Origin: JAAEKA01 sp049299095
GTDB taxonomy: Bacteria; Chloroflexota; Anaerolineae; JAAEKA01
Length of the DNA stretch: 64,000 nt
Assembly (NCBI GenBank): GCA_049299095.1
Contig: JBAQWV010000041.1
Span: 198,097-262,096 of the forward strand
Reading direction: 5' to 3'
In this document: positions 42,458 through 52,800 of the stretch, in pieces
Position numbering within the stretch: the first letter of the stretch is position 1
How the letters are laid out: every line of letters starts with the position of its first letter
Made by a program: the position numbers and the translations under genes
The notes under the pieces: generated by a model
What the model was told of the DNA's origin: nothing
Databases searched by the model: none
The model's input: the letters and a program-made list of their open reading frames with translations, nothing else

Positions 42458-42496
42458 AACGGCGCTACCGAGCCAGAAAAGTTCGGTAACGCCGTT
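42458..42496. terminator. terminator between convergent genes
   Basis: 14-bp stem (42458-42471 with 42483-42496, one G-T pair) and 11-nt loop. On the minus strand it is followed by TGTTTTAC, so it best serves the peptidase gene. Confidence 0.7.
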
Positions 42497-42512
42497 GCTG
42501 TTCCTGTCACTC

Positions 42513-44717
42513 TCAACGCGGCTGTTGCAAACGCAGCGCCGGATCCCCCAGCAATGTGAACGTTTCGATCAAGTCCTGCATCAGGTCATGTTCCGCGCTC
42601 AAATCCTGCTTGGCCAGCATAATCGCTTCGCCCACGGTCGGCGCGTCGCCGAACAGGTGCGCGTACAGGTTCTCCGCCAGTTGGCTTTGATCGTTCGCCA
42701 GCGACTCGCTGGTCGGCACGAAGGCCGCCACCACACCGCCCTTGGTGTTGAACAGCAGTTCCTCGGCCATGCTGCTGGCCGTGGGGTGATGAAAATAGCC
42801 CACGAGGCAGGTCATCGTCATCAGGAAGGGGGTGGTCTTGTTGCCGAGCTTGATCGCGTCCTCAATGTGCAGCATCTTGTCCTTGGCCCAGACGTTCATG
42901 CTGCCGTGGCCTACATACGTCACCACACCCACCCCCTGGTTAAGATCTGCGATCACTGTGGCGTTGGGGTTTTCGTTGACGCCCAGATAGACTTTCTGCA
43001 CTGTGTAGCTCTGCGGCAGAAAATTCGTCGCCAGTTCGTCGCTGATCTGCTGAAAGGAAGTTTGCTCGTTATCGGCCACAAACAGCGCGCGGCTGATCCA
43101 ATCGCTGCCAGGCGCGGCCTGCTCGTAGGCCAGCGTCTTCGCGACCACATCCGCCACCTGGGCCGCGGACTGGGCGGGGATGCGTCCCACTGCCATGTCC
43201 GGGCGGTCATCGCCCTCATCAAGGCTGACAAACCAATTATCGCTGGCCGTTTCACCCACAAAATGCGTTTGCAGCAGGTAGGTTGGCACGTAATCGGGGG
43301 TTGAATTGGGCAAAAAGCCCTGATAATCGTAGCTGGCGTCGCCCACCAACAGCAAAAAGCGCGGCGCAGGTTCCGGCCACTCTGTGCGAGCGTACTGCAT
43401 GTAGGCACGAATGGCCGCGGGGTCTACCATGCCGCCGCTGAAGGTGTTGTACACGTCTTCAATGTTGGCTTCGGTGACACGCAACCCCTGGCTTCGCCGG
43501 TACTCCAGCAGTGGCTGCAAGGCCGCACTGAACTCAGGATATACCACAGCCATATAATCGGCGCCGGTGGGGTTGATGCGCAGGTCAGCCCCAGCCACCG
43601 GCACAATCGCCGCAGGCTGAAGCAGCGCAGCGGGCGTTGAAGCGATATAGCGGCGCTCGGTGTTGCCTGTGTCGTCCCTGAAACTCAACCCGGCCTGGCT
43701 GGCGCGCGCGCCTGTGACCGGCTGCGCTTGCCGCGCATCGCTGACATCCCACAACAAAGTCGTTGCATCCGCACCAGCCACGGTAATGGATATACCGGCT
43801 GGGCTGGCAAAAGCTAGCTGATCGGCCTCCAACGCGGCCGTGCGTTGATAGGTGATGTCTGCCCGGTTGAAGTAGAGCATATCCACGCTCGCGCCGGTGT
43901 CGCCCGGCGCGGCCAGCGCCAAACTGTTGCCTACGGGGTGCAGCAGGTCAAGGGGCAACGTGGCTGAAATCGTGCGCCATCCCTTGCCTTCCCAGCTTTC
44001 ATCTGCCACCACAGACCCGTTGACCTTGAGCAAGGCGTGGTGATCAGTCTGGATGCTCAAATCCTCGGTGTTGCCCCACACACTGACCGCCAGAATTGCG
44101 CTGCTGTCCCCTGTCCAGCCGGGCAAGTCAAAGGTCGTGGTGTACGCGGCCGGGGCAAAGAGCGTCGGCCCCAGCCAGTGGTCGGTGTCCGCGGGCGTTT
44201 GCGACAGATAGTAAAGCGCCTCTTCGATGTGTACCTGTGCGGGCACGATGGAAGCTGTTTCGCCTGTCGCCGACTGCACGCTGCGCGAGAGAACGCTGTC
44301 TGCGGCGGCATCAGACCAGTGCAGCCAATAGGCGTTGGCTGTGCCGTAGCGGCTGACGCGTGCCTCGCCGTAGAAGGTCAACGTCAGTGCGTCGCCTGCC
44401 CCTTCGATCTGCAAAGCGACCGGCTCGTCGTTCAGCGTCAAGGCCAGTTGCTGGTTGGTGCGCGGGGTAAGATCGAAACCGGCCGCGTGCAGGTCGGCGG
44501 CGGTTACGCGGTACAAGCCTGTTGTCTCGACCATCAGCTTGACCGCGTCCACTGGCTCGGCAGGGATGGTGTTGGCTGATGGCGCGTTGACAGGGGGCTT
44601 GGCGCGCGGCGTGGCGGCATCTTTGCGGCCACATGCGGCCAGTGCGAGGGTGATAAACAGTAAAACAACTGCGGCAGCGCCGAAGCGCGCCGCAGTCTGT
44701 GCCGTGCGGTTGTTCAT
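42513..44717 (-). CDS. lipoprotein gingipain-type (C25) cysteine peptidase
   Basis: 734 residues from the ATG at 44717. Lipobox LAAC after FGAAAVVLLFITLALAAC, so the mature protein is lipid-anchored. An N-terminal beta-rich domain precedes the C25 catalytic domain: IEDVYNTFSGGMVDPAAIRAYM, LLLVGDASYDY, then the catalytic His in YVGHGS (about 604) and Cys in MTMTCLVGYF (about 637), ending FTLLGDPALRLQ. It lacks the C-terminal sorting domain of Bacteroidetes gingipains. The gene starts 20 nt after the stalk-protein gene and is probably cotranscribed with it. TTG 44732 is an alternative start. Confidence 0.87.
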   Translation of the reverse strand: MNNRTAQTAARFGAAAVVLLFITLALAACGRKDAATPRAKPPVNAPSANTIPAEPVDAVKLMVETTGLYRVTAADLHAAGFDLTPRTNQQLALTLNDEPVALQIEGAGDALTLTFYGEARVSRYGTANAYWLHWSDAAADSVLSRSVQSATGETASIVPAQVHIEEALYYLSQTPADTDHWLGPTLFAPAAYTTTFDLPGWTGDSSAILAVSVWGNTEDLSIQTDHHALLKVNGSVVADESWEGKGWRTISATLPLDLLHPVGNSLALAAPGDTGASVDMLYFNRADITYQRTAALEADQLAFASPAGISITVAGADATTLLWDVSDARQAQPVTGARASQAGLSFRDDTGNTERRYIASTPAALLQPAAIVPVAGADLRINPTGADYMAVVYPEFSAALQPLLEYRRSQGLRVTEANIEDVYNTFSGGMVDPAAIRAYMQYARTEWPEPAPRFLLLVGDASYDYQGFLPNSTPDYVPTYLLQTHFVGETASDNWFVSLDEGDDRPDMAVGRIPAQSAAQVADVVAKTLAYEQAAPGSDWISRALFVADNEQTSFQQISDELATNFLPQSYTVQKVYLGVNENPNATVIADLNQGVGVVTYVGHGSMNVWAKDKMLHIEDAIKLGNKTTPFLMTMTCLVGYFHHPTASSMAEELLFNTKGGVVAAFVPTSESLANDQSQLAENLYAHLFGDAPTVGEAIMLAKQDLSAEHDLMQDLIETFTLLGDPALRLQQPR

Positions 44718-44736
44718 AAGTTTGCGTAACAATGTG

Positions 44737-45840
44737 TTATTGACGTTTCCAAACGAAGAAAGCCACCAGCGCCAGCAGGGCTGCGCCGATCAGGCTACCG
44801 CCGCCGAGCAGCAGTAACAGGTTCGAGCTGTTGCCACCTTTGGCCGCGTTGCCGGTCGGGCGCGGGGTGGCGGTAGGCCGCACCAGCCCCGACTGTGTAT
44901 CGGCGGCCACGCTCTGCGGCGTGGTTACTTGCGCGGTGGTGTCGCTGGCCGTAGGTACTGCCGCAGCGTCCGGGGCTGCCGCGCCGGTTTCGCCGGTGGT
45001 CGGCGCGGGCTGGGCTTGTGTGCCGGTTTGCTCAGGCGAAAGGGTAGCCGCCGCGGCGTTGTTCTGTTCGACGGGTGATTGTGTGTTCGTCTGGGGCGCG
45101 ACGGTGGCCGCCGTGTTCGCCTGGGGCGCGACGGTGACCGGCGTATTGACTGCGGCCGGGTTGCCGTTGCCGGTGGCTGCCGGTGTCTGACCTGCGGCTG
45201 GCGCTTGGGTAGCTACCGCAGCGGGCGCGGCCGTGTTGGGCGTATTGGCGGCTGCGGCCGGCAAGGGGGTATTGGTGGCCGCGGGCTGTGAATTGTTCGT
45301 TTGCGAACGCGGGGTATTGGTCGGGACCGCCGTATTCGTGGGGATCGGCGTGTTGGTCGCGGCCGGCACCGGTGTATTCGTCGGCACAGGGGTAGCTGTC
45401 GGGATGGCTGTGGGTTCGCGCGTCGGTGTGATAGTGGGCGTAAAGGTTGGCACGCCCGCGCCCGCGATGATCTGCTTGTTGCCCAGCTCTTTCTCTACAC
45501 CGGCTGTACTCAGCTCGACCAGAAAATAATAGTACGTTTGCCCACTGGTCAGGCCGGTGTCGGTATAGCTGTAATCCGCGCCTGACACGGCGCCGCGGGC
45601 AGCATCCCGGTGTACTTCCGTTGCCTGGGCCAGACTGGCCGTTGCGCCGCGCTTCACCAGAAAAGCCGCCACATCGGTTTCTGTTTCCGTGCCCCAGGTG
45701 ATCGCCATCTCCGTCGGGCTGGTGGTCCGTTCCACTTTAAAATAAGTCAAGCCAACAGCCGCCTCGGCTGGCGCGATCAGGAGCGTTAAAACAGACAGAA
45801 TAAAACCAAGCGTAATAAGGCGCATAAAAGGACGCTTCAT
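44737..45840 (-). CDS. surface protein: FnIII-like domain, Thr-Pro/Ala stalk, C-terminal membrane helix
   Basis: 367 residues. Signal peptide (LITLGFILSVLTLLIAPAEA), a fibronectin-III-like domain (about 28-115: FKVERTTSPTEMAITWGTETETDVAAFLVKR, YYYFLVE), about 200 residues of Thr, Pro, Ala and Asn forming a flexible stalk, then a C-terminal hydrophobic helix (LLLLLGGGSLIGAALLALVAFFVW) and basic KRQ. The layout mimics wall-anchored proteins without an LPxTG motif. It lies between two C25 peptidases; it may be their substrate, or hold a peptidase at the surface. AAGGAG is 12 nt from the ATG. Confidence 0.75.
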   Translation of the reverse strand: MKRPFMRLITLGFILSVLTLLIAPAEAAVGLTYFKVERTTSPTEMAITWGTETETDVAAFLVKRGATASLAQATEVHRDAARGAVSGADYSYTDTGLTSGQTYYYFLVELSTAGVEKELGNKQIIAGAGVPTFTPTITPTREPTAIPTATPVPTNTPVPAATNTPIPTNTAVPTNTPRSQTNNSQPAATNTPLPAAAANTPNTAAPAAVATQAPAAGQTPAATGNGNPAAVNTPVTVAPQANTAATVAPQTNTQSPVEQNNAAAATLSPEQTGTQAQPAPTTGETGAAAPDAAAVPTASDTTAQVTTPQSVAADTQSGLVRPTATPRPTGNAAKGGNSSNLLLLLGGGSLIGAALLALVAFFVWKRQ

Positions 45841-45882
45841 GGAATACTTCTTCTCCTTACCAAAAACGATATACGACCCAAA

Positions 45883-45911
45883 ATGTTAGCACAGGGCTAG
45901 ATACGTGTCAA
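45883..45911 (-). promoter_or_regulatory. promoter of the stalk-protein/C25 pair
   Basis: Minus strand TTGACA (45911-45906), 17-nt spacer, TAACAT (45888-45883). Predicted start near 45876, 36 nt before the ATG. Confidence 0.7.
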
Positions 45912-45921
45912 ACACGCTGGC

Positions 45922-48900
45922 TTAATTAGCCGGTTGCAAGTTGATCCGCAGTGCGGGATCGCCAAGCAAATCAAAGGTATCGAGCAAATCGAGATGATTG
46001 CCACTGGCCCACAACGCTTGCTTGCCCGCAGCCGTTGCCAGGCCCAGCGTGCGTTCGCCATTCGTATACACCGCCTGATAAAAGCCGCGGTGCAGCTTGT
46101 CGTGGCCGGTGGCTACGCCGAAGCCCGTGGCACCCCAGCCCGCCACCGACCCGCCGTTAGTCCCGTTGAGCATCATCACTTCCAAACCGGTATATGTCGC
46201 ATCGGCGAAATTACCGCTGGCGCAAGCCATATCCAAAATGATCGGTAACCGCGCACCGTTGGTCAGGCGGGTCACGTCGTTGCGTCCCACATCGCGCGTA
46301 CGCAAGATAGCCTCATGCGCCCAGGTTGTGGTACCGGCATGTCCGGTATAGTTCAGGAACACGGTGCCACTGTTTACCGCGGCCACGATGGCATCGGTGG
46401 TTGTTTCCGGCGTACGATACCGATAAGGCTCGTTGCTGTCATCCGCCGGGTAGGGATCATAGAACACACGTTTAACAGCATACTGGCTTGGTGTCAGGGC
46501 AATAATGTTTTCGGTAAAAAGCTCGAAATTACCACCAGTATCCCATGTGCCCGTCGCGCTACGCGGGTTGTCTGCCACAAAGGTCAGTGTACCTGCCCAC
46601 GATCCCGCGGGCGGTGCGCTGTCGTAGCTGATCGTCTTGTTAACCAGCCAGGTCGCTTCGGTCAGATTGCGGGCAGGCAGGCGGCCCAGCGCCAGGTCGG
46701 GCATACGGTCGTTGCCGCTGACAGTGACGTACTCATTCTCCACAGCCACTTCGCAAGTCCACGGATCGGCACACGCCATAAACGGTGGTATCAGGATCGG
46801 CTGCGTGGTAATGCCGGTGCGCAGCCGATAGTCATAATGACCACTGCCAAGCAGCATTAAATACGCAGGTTCCGGCGATTGCCAATTCTCGTAAGCATAC
46901 GCTACGAAACTGCGAATAGCATTGGGGTCCAGTCGGCCATTGCTCCACTCGTCGTAGATATCCTGCACATCCACCACTGTGACAGTCAACCCGCGCGAGC
47001 GCCGATAGGTCGCCAGTGCCTGCGCAGCCGACCACAAACTACGGTGTGTAACCAGCAGATAGTCAGCGCGATTGTTGGTATCATGCAACGTCGAGCCAGT
47101 GTCGCGTGCAAGCGGCGCGACGCGCGGCACGGCCGCGGTGCGTACCAGTTGATAGCTGCGAGGCGTGGTCTGTGCAGCGCGGAAGCGCACTTTGTAGGCG
47201 CTGGCAGGTGTGCCGCCACTGGTCATCACAAGGGGCAAGTAGACGGCGTGATCGCTGGTAAGCGCACTGACCTGCGCGGGACTGTCCTGTGCGGCCTGCT
47301 GCACATCCGGCGTCATTTGCATACCGGTCAGACGGACAGGCGCGACGGGATTGCTTACATCAAAGCCGAGCACATCCGCCGCGCTGAAGCCAGTCACCTG
47401 AAACTCGCGCTGGCCGCTGCTGTTGGCCGTGAACTCGACCACGTCATTGAGCGCGGCTAGCGATTGCGTATAGCCCAATTCCACCCAATCCAGCAGGGAA
47501 ATGTCCACATTCACACCAGCAATAGCTTCCTGGGTCAGGGTCACCGTGTTGATTCCGCGACGCAGCAGGCCGGATGGAGCCTGAAATTGCTGCTGCAAGT
47601 TGGTAAAGCCATTCCAGCTCATTACGCCCACAGCCTGCCCGTTCAAATCAACGCGCACGCGATGGTCGGGGCTGGCTGCCAGGATATCCGACGCGCCTTG
47701 CAGCACCACCCGCACCGTCGCGCTGCTGGTCGTCACAGCCAGCGGCAAGGTAGTAGAGATCGTGCGGGAGGTGGTGAAAAGATTGTTCAGTTCGGTCCAG
47801 TACCAGCGTTCATAAACGCCGGTTTTCGGCACATCAGGCCGATACACGGCGTCCTGCTCCAGATGAACAGTCGCAGGCGCAGTGGTATCAGTGACCGCGC
47901 TGGTGGGCATGGAGTCGCTCGTGGACATGCGTATCCCCGGCTCATTGCCAACTGACAGCCAATACACATCCGTATCGCTGTAAATCGTCGGCTCAATCTT
48001 AGCGTAAAAGAGCAGTGCCTCGTTCGCCTCGAACTGGGCATCGGCGTCGCCGATGAAATAGGCCGCCACCTGCTCGCCGTAGGCCCACACCTGCAAATTC
48101 GCAGGATTGGCCGCGGCCAGCGGGGCCAGGTCTGCGCCTTGCAGATCGGCCAGCGTGATCTTATACATGCCACTCTTGGCAAGGTTGGTTCTGAACCAGA
48201 TGCGGCTGGTGTCGCCGGGGTAAACCGTGGTGCTGGTTTTGCTAGTACGGTGCGCCGCACGCCAGCCTTGCGCCTGCTCGTAATTCAGAAGCTGGCTTTG
48301 CAACAATGGATCGAACACATCGGCAACCGCCGCGCGGCGCACCGTCGGCACGTTGGTAAACGTGGCCTCGACGCGCAGGGATCGGTACACGCGCACCGTC
48401 TGCTGTGCCGCGTTGTACTGCACCGGCTGGATCAACACGCGCGCCACGCGCTGGCTGCGCACAAAGGCAGTTTCTGCGACCGAAACCACCGCGTCCGGTT
48501 GGAAGCTATCCACCGCGTACGCGTCCGCGTTGAAAGCAAACTGCGTCTGCACGCCCTGCGCAGCATCCACCTCGCCGCTGGCCGGATCGCGTGACACCAT
48601 ATAGTCCGGCGCGGGATAAACCAGCAGCGTCTCTGGCAGTGTGTCCGCCTTGCCGTCCAGCACGCGCACCGTAACATCGCCCTCCGCGGGGATACCCAAC
48701 GTCACACTGGTTTGCGGCAGAGCAGGCGCGCCTGGCTGGCCCACCGAAGAAAAATCGGGAATTGCGAGCTGTTGAAAGGTGCGGCCTTCAACTTCGATAC
48801 TGGTGAGAGTCGGCGCGGGAATATCAATTTCAAACACGAAACTTGTGTCGGTGGTTTCTACGATGCGCACACCAGCCGCCTGCGCGCTGGCGATTGGCGC

Positions 48901-48972
48901 TTTTTGCCCCGCGGGGAGTATCAAGCCTAACAATAACATCACTATTAGCCCGCTTCTGGGCAACCAATTCAT
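45922..48972 (-). CDS. secreted gingipain-type (C25) cysteine peptidase, large form
   Basis: 1016 residues. Signal peptide (LIVMLLLGLILPAGQKAPIASA); a long beta-rich N-terminal region with VRVYRSLRVEATF typical of C25 propeptides; then the catalytic domain with VVDVQDIYDEWSNGRLDPNAIRSFV, LMLLGSGHYDY, His in NYTGHAG (about 878) and Cys in LDMACASGNF (about 917), ending DTFDLLGDPALRI. Same order as PorU/gingipain enzymes but without the C-terminal sorting domain. CAGGAG lies 7 nt before the ATG. First of three genes in a surface-proteolysis cluster. Confidence 0.88.
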   Translation of the reverse strand: MNWLPRSGLIVMLLLGLILPAGQKAPIASAQAAGVRIVETTDTSFVFEIDIPAPTLTSIEVEGRTFQQLAIPDFSSVGQPGAPALPQTSVTLGIPAEGDVTVRVLDGKADTLPETLLVYPAPDYMVSRDPASGEVDAAQGVQTQFAFNADAYAVDSFQPDAVVSVAETAFVRSQRVARVLIQPVQYNAAQQTVRVYRSLRVEATFTNVPTVRRAAVADVFDPLLQSQLLNYEQAQGWRAAHRTSKTSTTVYPGDTSRIWFRTNLAKSGMYKITLADLQGADLAPLAAANPANLQVWAYGEQVAAYFIGDADAQFEANEALLFYAKIEPTIYSDTDVYWLSVGNEPGIRMSTSDSMPTSAVTDTTAPATVHLEQDAVYRPDVPKTGVYERWYWTELNNLFTTSRTISTTLPLAVTTSSATVRVVLQGASDILAASPDHRVRVDLNGQAVGVMSWNGFTNLQQQFQAPSGLLRRGINTVTLTQEAIAGVNVDISLLDWVELGYTQSLAALNDVVEFTANSSGQREFQVTGFSAADVLGFDVSNPVAPVRLTGMQMTPDVQQAAQDSPAQVSALTSDHAVYLPLVMTSGGTPASAYKVRFRAAQTTPRSYQLVRTAAVPRVAPLARDTGSTLHDTNNRADYLLVTHRSLWSAAQALATYRRSRGLTVTVVDVQDIYDEWSNGRLDPNAIRSFVAYAYENWQSPEPAYLMLLGSGHYDYRLRTGITTQPILIPPFMACADPWTCEVAVENEYVTVSGNDRMPDLALGRLPARNLTEATWLVNKTISYDSAPPAGSWAGTLTFVADNPRSATGTWDTGGNFELFTENIIALTPSQYAVKRVFYDPYPADDSNEPYRYRTPETTTDAIVAAVNSGTVFLNYTGHAGTTTWAHEAILRTRDVGRNDVTRLTNGARLPIILDMACASGNFADATYTGLEVMMLNGTNGGSVAGWGATGFGVATGHDKLHRGFYQAVYTNGERTLGLATAAGKQALWASGNHLDLLDTFDLLGDPALRINLQPAN

Positions 48973-49223
48973 AATTAAACTCCTGTGGTCAGAGCAAATG
49001 TGTGTCTGGAAGACTGTTCGCGGGTAAGGAATTGCTTAAAAAGCCGCCATTCCGAATTTGAAAGCGGTAATATCGAGAATCACTTCCAAATTTCTCTCTT
49101 TTCAAGCACCTCTAAATGCGGCGTTTTTCAGACGCTGCCACACAAAGATAAGTTCCCACGATGGCCTGTTTACAATCAGCCTTTACGCATTCCGTACCCA
49201 CATCACAGCAGCAGCTATCCTGC

Positions 49224-49251
49224 TTTGCAAAGGGCGCACTGTATGTATAAT
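49224..49251 (+). promoter_or_regulatory. promoter in the 345-bp gap before the coiled-coil pair
   Basis: TTTGCA (49224-49229), 16-nt spacer, TATAAT (49246-49251); predicted start near 49258 and a 60-nt leader to the ATG at 49318. The rest of the gap (48973-49223) is comparatively AT-rich and shows nothing I can name. Confidence 0.6.
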
Positions 49252-49317
49252 TAACTCTGTTGGTTCGACATTTTTCTGCTTCTATCTCTTTTCTTTACAT
49301 GTCCCAAGGAGGCAACA

Positions 49318-49827
49318 ATGGATATTCAAGCATGGCTAACCGCCAATTGGCAAGCACTAGCCATCGGTGGCGTGGCTGGTTTACTGCTGAGCTGGCTGTT
49401 CTTCTATCTGCCGGCACGCAGCCGGGCAAATCGGTATGGTAGCGAAGTGGCGTCGTTGAACGAGCGTCTGGCCGTTAGCGAACGCTCGCTGAGCGAAACC
49501 CGCCGGCAGGCCGAAGCGGTCCAGACAGACCTGACTGCCCAAGCCGTGCGCTACAATGCTGTACAAAGCCAGCTTGATGCACTTCAGTTTGACCAGGCGC
49601 AGCTTGTCAGCAGCCAAAGCGAACTCGACCAGTTGCGCAGCGAAATGACCACCCTGCGCGTCACCAACACCGGTTTGGAAGACAAGATCCGCAATCTGCG
49701 CGGTGAAGTGGCTGGCGAGCTGGCAATCCTCTCGTCCACCATGCTGCGCATGAAAGAAGAGGCGCTCACCAATGCACAACAGCAGATCGCTGACTTGCAA
49801 GCTGAGCTGGAGGCGCGCTCCCACTAG
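49318..49827 (+). CDS. membrane-anchored coiled-coil protein
   Basis: 169 residues. One N-terminal transmembrane helix (LAIGGVAGLLLSWLFFYLPA), then about 140 residues of heptad coiled coil (VASLNERLAVSERSLSETRRQ, QSQLDALQFDQAQLVSSQSELDQLRSEM). AAGGAGG precedes the ATG. The helix type (inside or outside) is uncertain. It lies 8 nt before the giant coiled-coil gene, and the two share the style ELEARL/QAELEAR, so they probably bind each other. No named family. Confidence 0.72.
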   Translation: MDIQAWLTANWQALAIGGVAGLLLSWLFFYLPARSRANRYGSEVASLNERLAVSERSLSETRRQAEAVQTDLTAQAVRYNAVQSQLDALQFDQAQLVSSQSELDQLRSEMTTLRVTNTGLEDKIRNLRGEVAGELAILSSTMLRMKEEALTNAQQQIADLQAELEARSH

Positions 49828-49835
49828 GAGGAAGC

Positions 49836-52800
49836 ATGGAGACCCAGACCCAACTCGAACACAGCGACGATAAGGCTGGTTCAGCGTCGGTTGATCGCCA
49901 GACTTCTGTCCTTCCTGTTCATCCTTCGGAAATGCGCATCAGCCTCAGCTTTCTTTCCTGGGCCGGTGCACAACTTGCCACCGCCCTGCAGCAGCGCACT
50001 CGTCAATACGAAGACCTGCTGGCGCTGACCAAACACTTGCCGGATGGATGGATGGAAATGGCCCGCGCGCGCTTGGCGCACGATACCAATGCGCTCAACA
50101 GCCCGGCTGAAACCGTCATCATCGCGTCCGACGAATACATAAGTGCCAACACAGTCACTACCGATGCGGCCAACGGGCAAACGGCTTCAGCAAGCGTCAG
50201 CGCGTCAAAATCATCCGCCTCACAACTGCCCAAGCCCAACAGCACGATAGATGTCAACGCGTCGTCTGTCGCGCCATCCACAATGGAAGCTGCCGCGTCA
50301 CTGGACGCAGACCTGGCAACCCCTGATCTTGAAGTGGCTTTACCCACCACCGATCTGGCAGCCGCTGATATCACCACAGACTTGCCCGCTGCCGATCTGG
50401 AAGTAGCCACGCTCAGCCTCGGTGCAGACGAAGCCGTGGTCGCGCTGGAAGGTAACAGCGCCACCACCCCCACCATCGCTCTGGACAGCACCCCCCAAGC
50501 TCCGACAGTTTCCGAGCGCGTTGATGTGCCTGCGGTGGCCGCAGTGGCCGCACCGGTTGATCTCACCGAAGACCCCCGCTGGCTTCAGCTTCAAAACGAC
50601 GTAGACGAAATCAACCTGGCTTGGTCACAGGCCGAGGACAATCTGCGCTTCAAAGACGCTGAACTGACCGACATCGAGCAGCAGTTAGCGGGAATGCACG
50701 GCGACCTGCTGAAGGCGTTGCCCACAGACCTGCAAGCTGACCTGCCCTCTGTCACCATCGGCGAACAAACGCACGACCCACGCCAGCGTCGCGCCATGCG
50801 CCTCGGCGCGCTAGCCGCGTCCATCTCCGCGCTGGTAGATCACAACCGCACAGTCAGTACACAGGCCGAGCAGGCCAGCGCCATCCACGCGGAAATGGAT
50901 GCCGTCGCAGCCACCCGCATGGCACTGGAAGCCGACCTGAGCGAAAAAGACCAATCGCTGGAAGAGTTGCAAATCGAGCTAGAGAACTTGCAGGCGAAAA
51001 CAGCCGGACTGACCAACCAGCTTGAGCAGCGCGCCCAGGAAACCAGCACGCTCCAAGCCCACTTGACCGGCCAGATTGACACGTTAAAGGCCGAAATCGC
51101 AGCCCTGACCCAGGAACGCGATAGCCTGCAAGCATCGGTGCAAGCCATGACCGATGAAATCAGCAGCTACAACGAAAATACGCTCAATCTGCAAGGGCAA
51201 TTAAATGAACTAAGTGCCGGTAAATCAGCCACCGAAGCTGACTTGCAGGTGCGCGCCCAGGCACATGCCGAGCTGGAGACGCAGGTCGAAGCACTATCCA
51301 ACGACATTGACGGCCTGACCGGTCAGATCGAAATGCTCACGGCCCAATCCAACGACCTGCAAACGCAACTCGACGCGGCCCTTGCATCCCGCGACGCCGC
51401 TGAACAAGCCCTGCAAGCGTTGCAGGCCCAACACGACAGTGCCCGTTCCGAGCTGGCGCAAATCGAAGTGGAATCGCAGCGGGTGATGGGCGCGCAGGTG
51501 GCGGGCCTCGGCGCAGTGGGCGCAGGCACGGCCATCGCGGCCGCACTGGAAGAACGCGAGCGCCAATTGGCTGCCACCAACGACCAGATGCTCTCGCTGC
51601 AAGGCCAGGTCAACGAGTTGGCCGCAGCCAACATCAACCTAACCACCGTGCAGGCGGAACTCGACGAAACCCGGCAGGCCAAAGCTCTGCTGGAAGCGCA
51701 ACTAACGCAGCGGGCCAGCGAGCTGACCGCCTTGCAAGACCAGATCAGCCAGTTAACCGGCATCCGTGCCGACCTGGAAACCCGCCTCGACCAGCGCAGC
51801 GCGCAACTCAGCGACCTGCAGGCGCAGTACGATCAGGCTGCCAACGTCAAAAGCGAGCTGGAAACGCAGCTTAGCCTGCGCGGCTCTGAACTCGACGGCC
51901 TGCGCGGCCAACTGGACAGCGTGCTGGCAGCCCGTGCCGATCTGGAAACGCAGTTCAACACGCGCAGCGGCGATTTCGACCTGCTGCAAAGCCAGTTTGC
52001 TGCGGCCAGCGGCGTGCAAGCCGACCTGGAAACGCAGTTGAACGCGCGCACCAATGAGCTGGCCAGCCTGCGGGGTCAACTTGATCAGACCGTCAGCGCC
52101 CGCGCCGACCTGGAAGCCCAACTTCAGGCGCGCACCAGCGATCTGACCAGCCTGCGCGCCCAGTTGAATGAAGCTGCCAACACCCGCGCCGGGCTGGAGG
52201 CGCAATTGACCCTGCGCAACAGCGACTTCGCCAGCTTGCAGGAACAGTTGAACCAGGCCACCAGCGCCCGCGCCGGGCTGGAGGCGCAGATCAACCTGCG
52301 CAACAACGACTTTGCCAGCCTGCAAGCACAGTTCAACCAGGCTGCCGCCACCCAAGCCACCCTGGAAGCACAGTTCGGCCAGCGCGACAGCGATCTGAAC
52401 GCCCTGCGCAGCCAACTGGAGCAGGTGACGCAGGCCCGCGCCGAGCTGGAGGCACGGTTGAGCCAGCGCAACGACGAGTACGCCGCACTGGCTCACCGCC
52501 TGGATGTGCTGCAAAGCGAGCATGACCACATGGCGGCAGACCGCGCGCAGTTGTTCGACAGCCTGCGCAGCCGCGAGGATGAGCTGGATGAGTTGCGCGG
52601 ACAGTTTGACACCCTGCAGATGGCCGTACCCGCGGTGGATGTGGTGAGCAGAGACCTGGATGTGGCTGCCGAGCCGGACCCTGACATGCCCGCGCTGGCG
52701 ATGCCGCAACGCAGTGTTGCCCTCGATCTGGGTGAGCCTGTCACGCTGGAAACCGCCCTGGCTGCGCTGCCTGCCGTCAAGACTGCCGCCGCAGCCGCAG

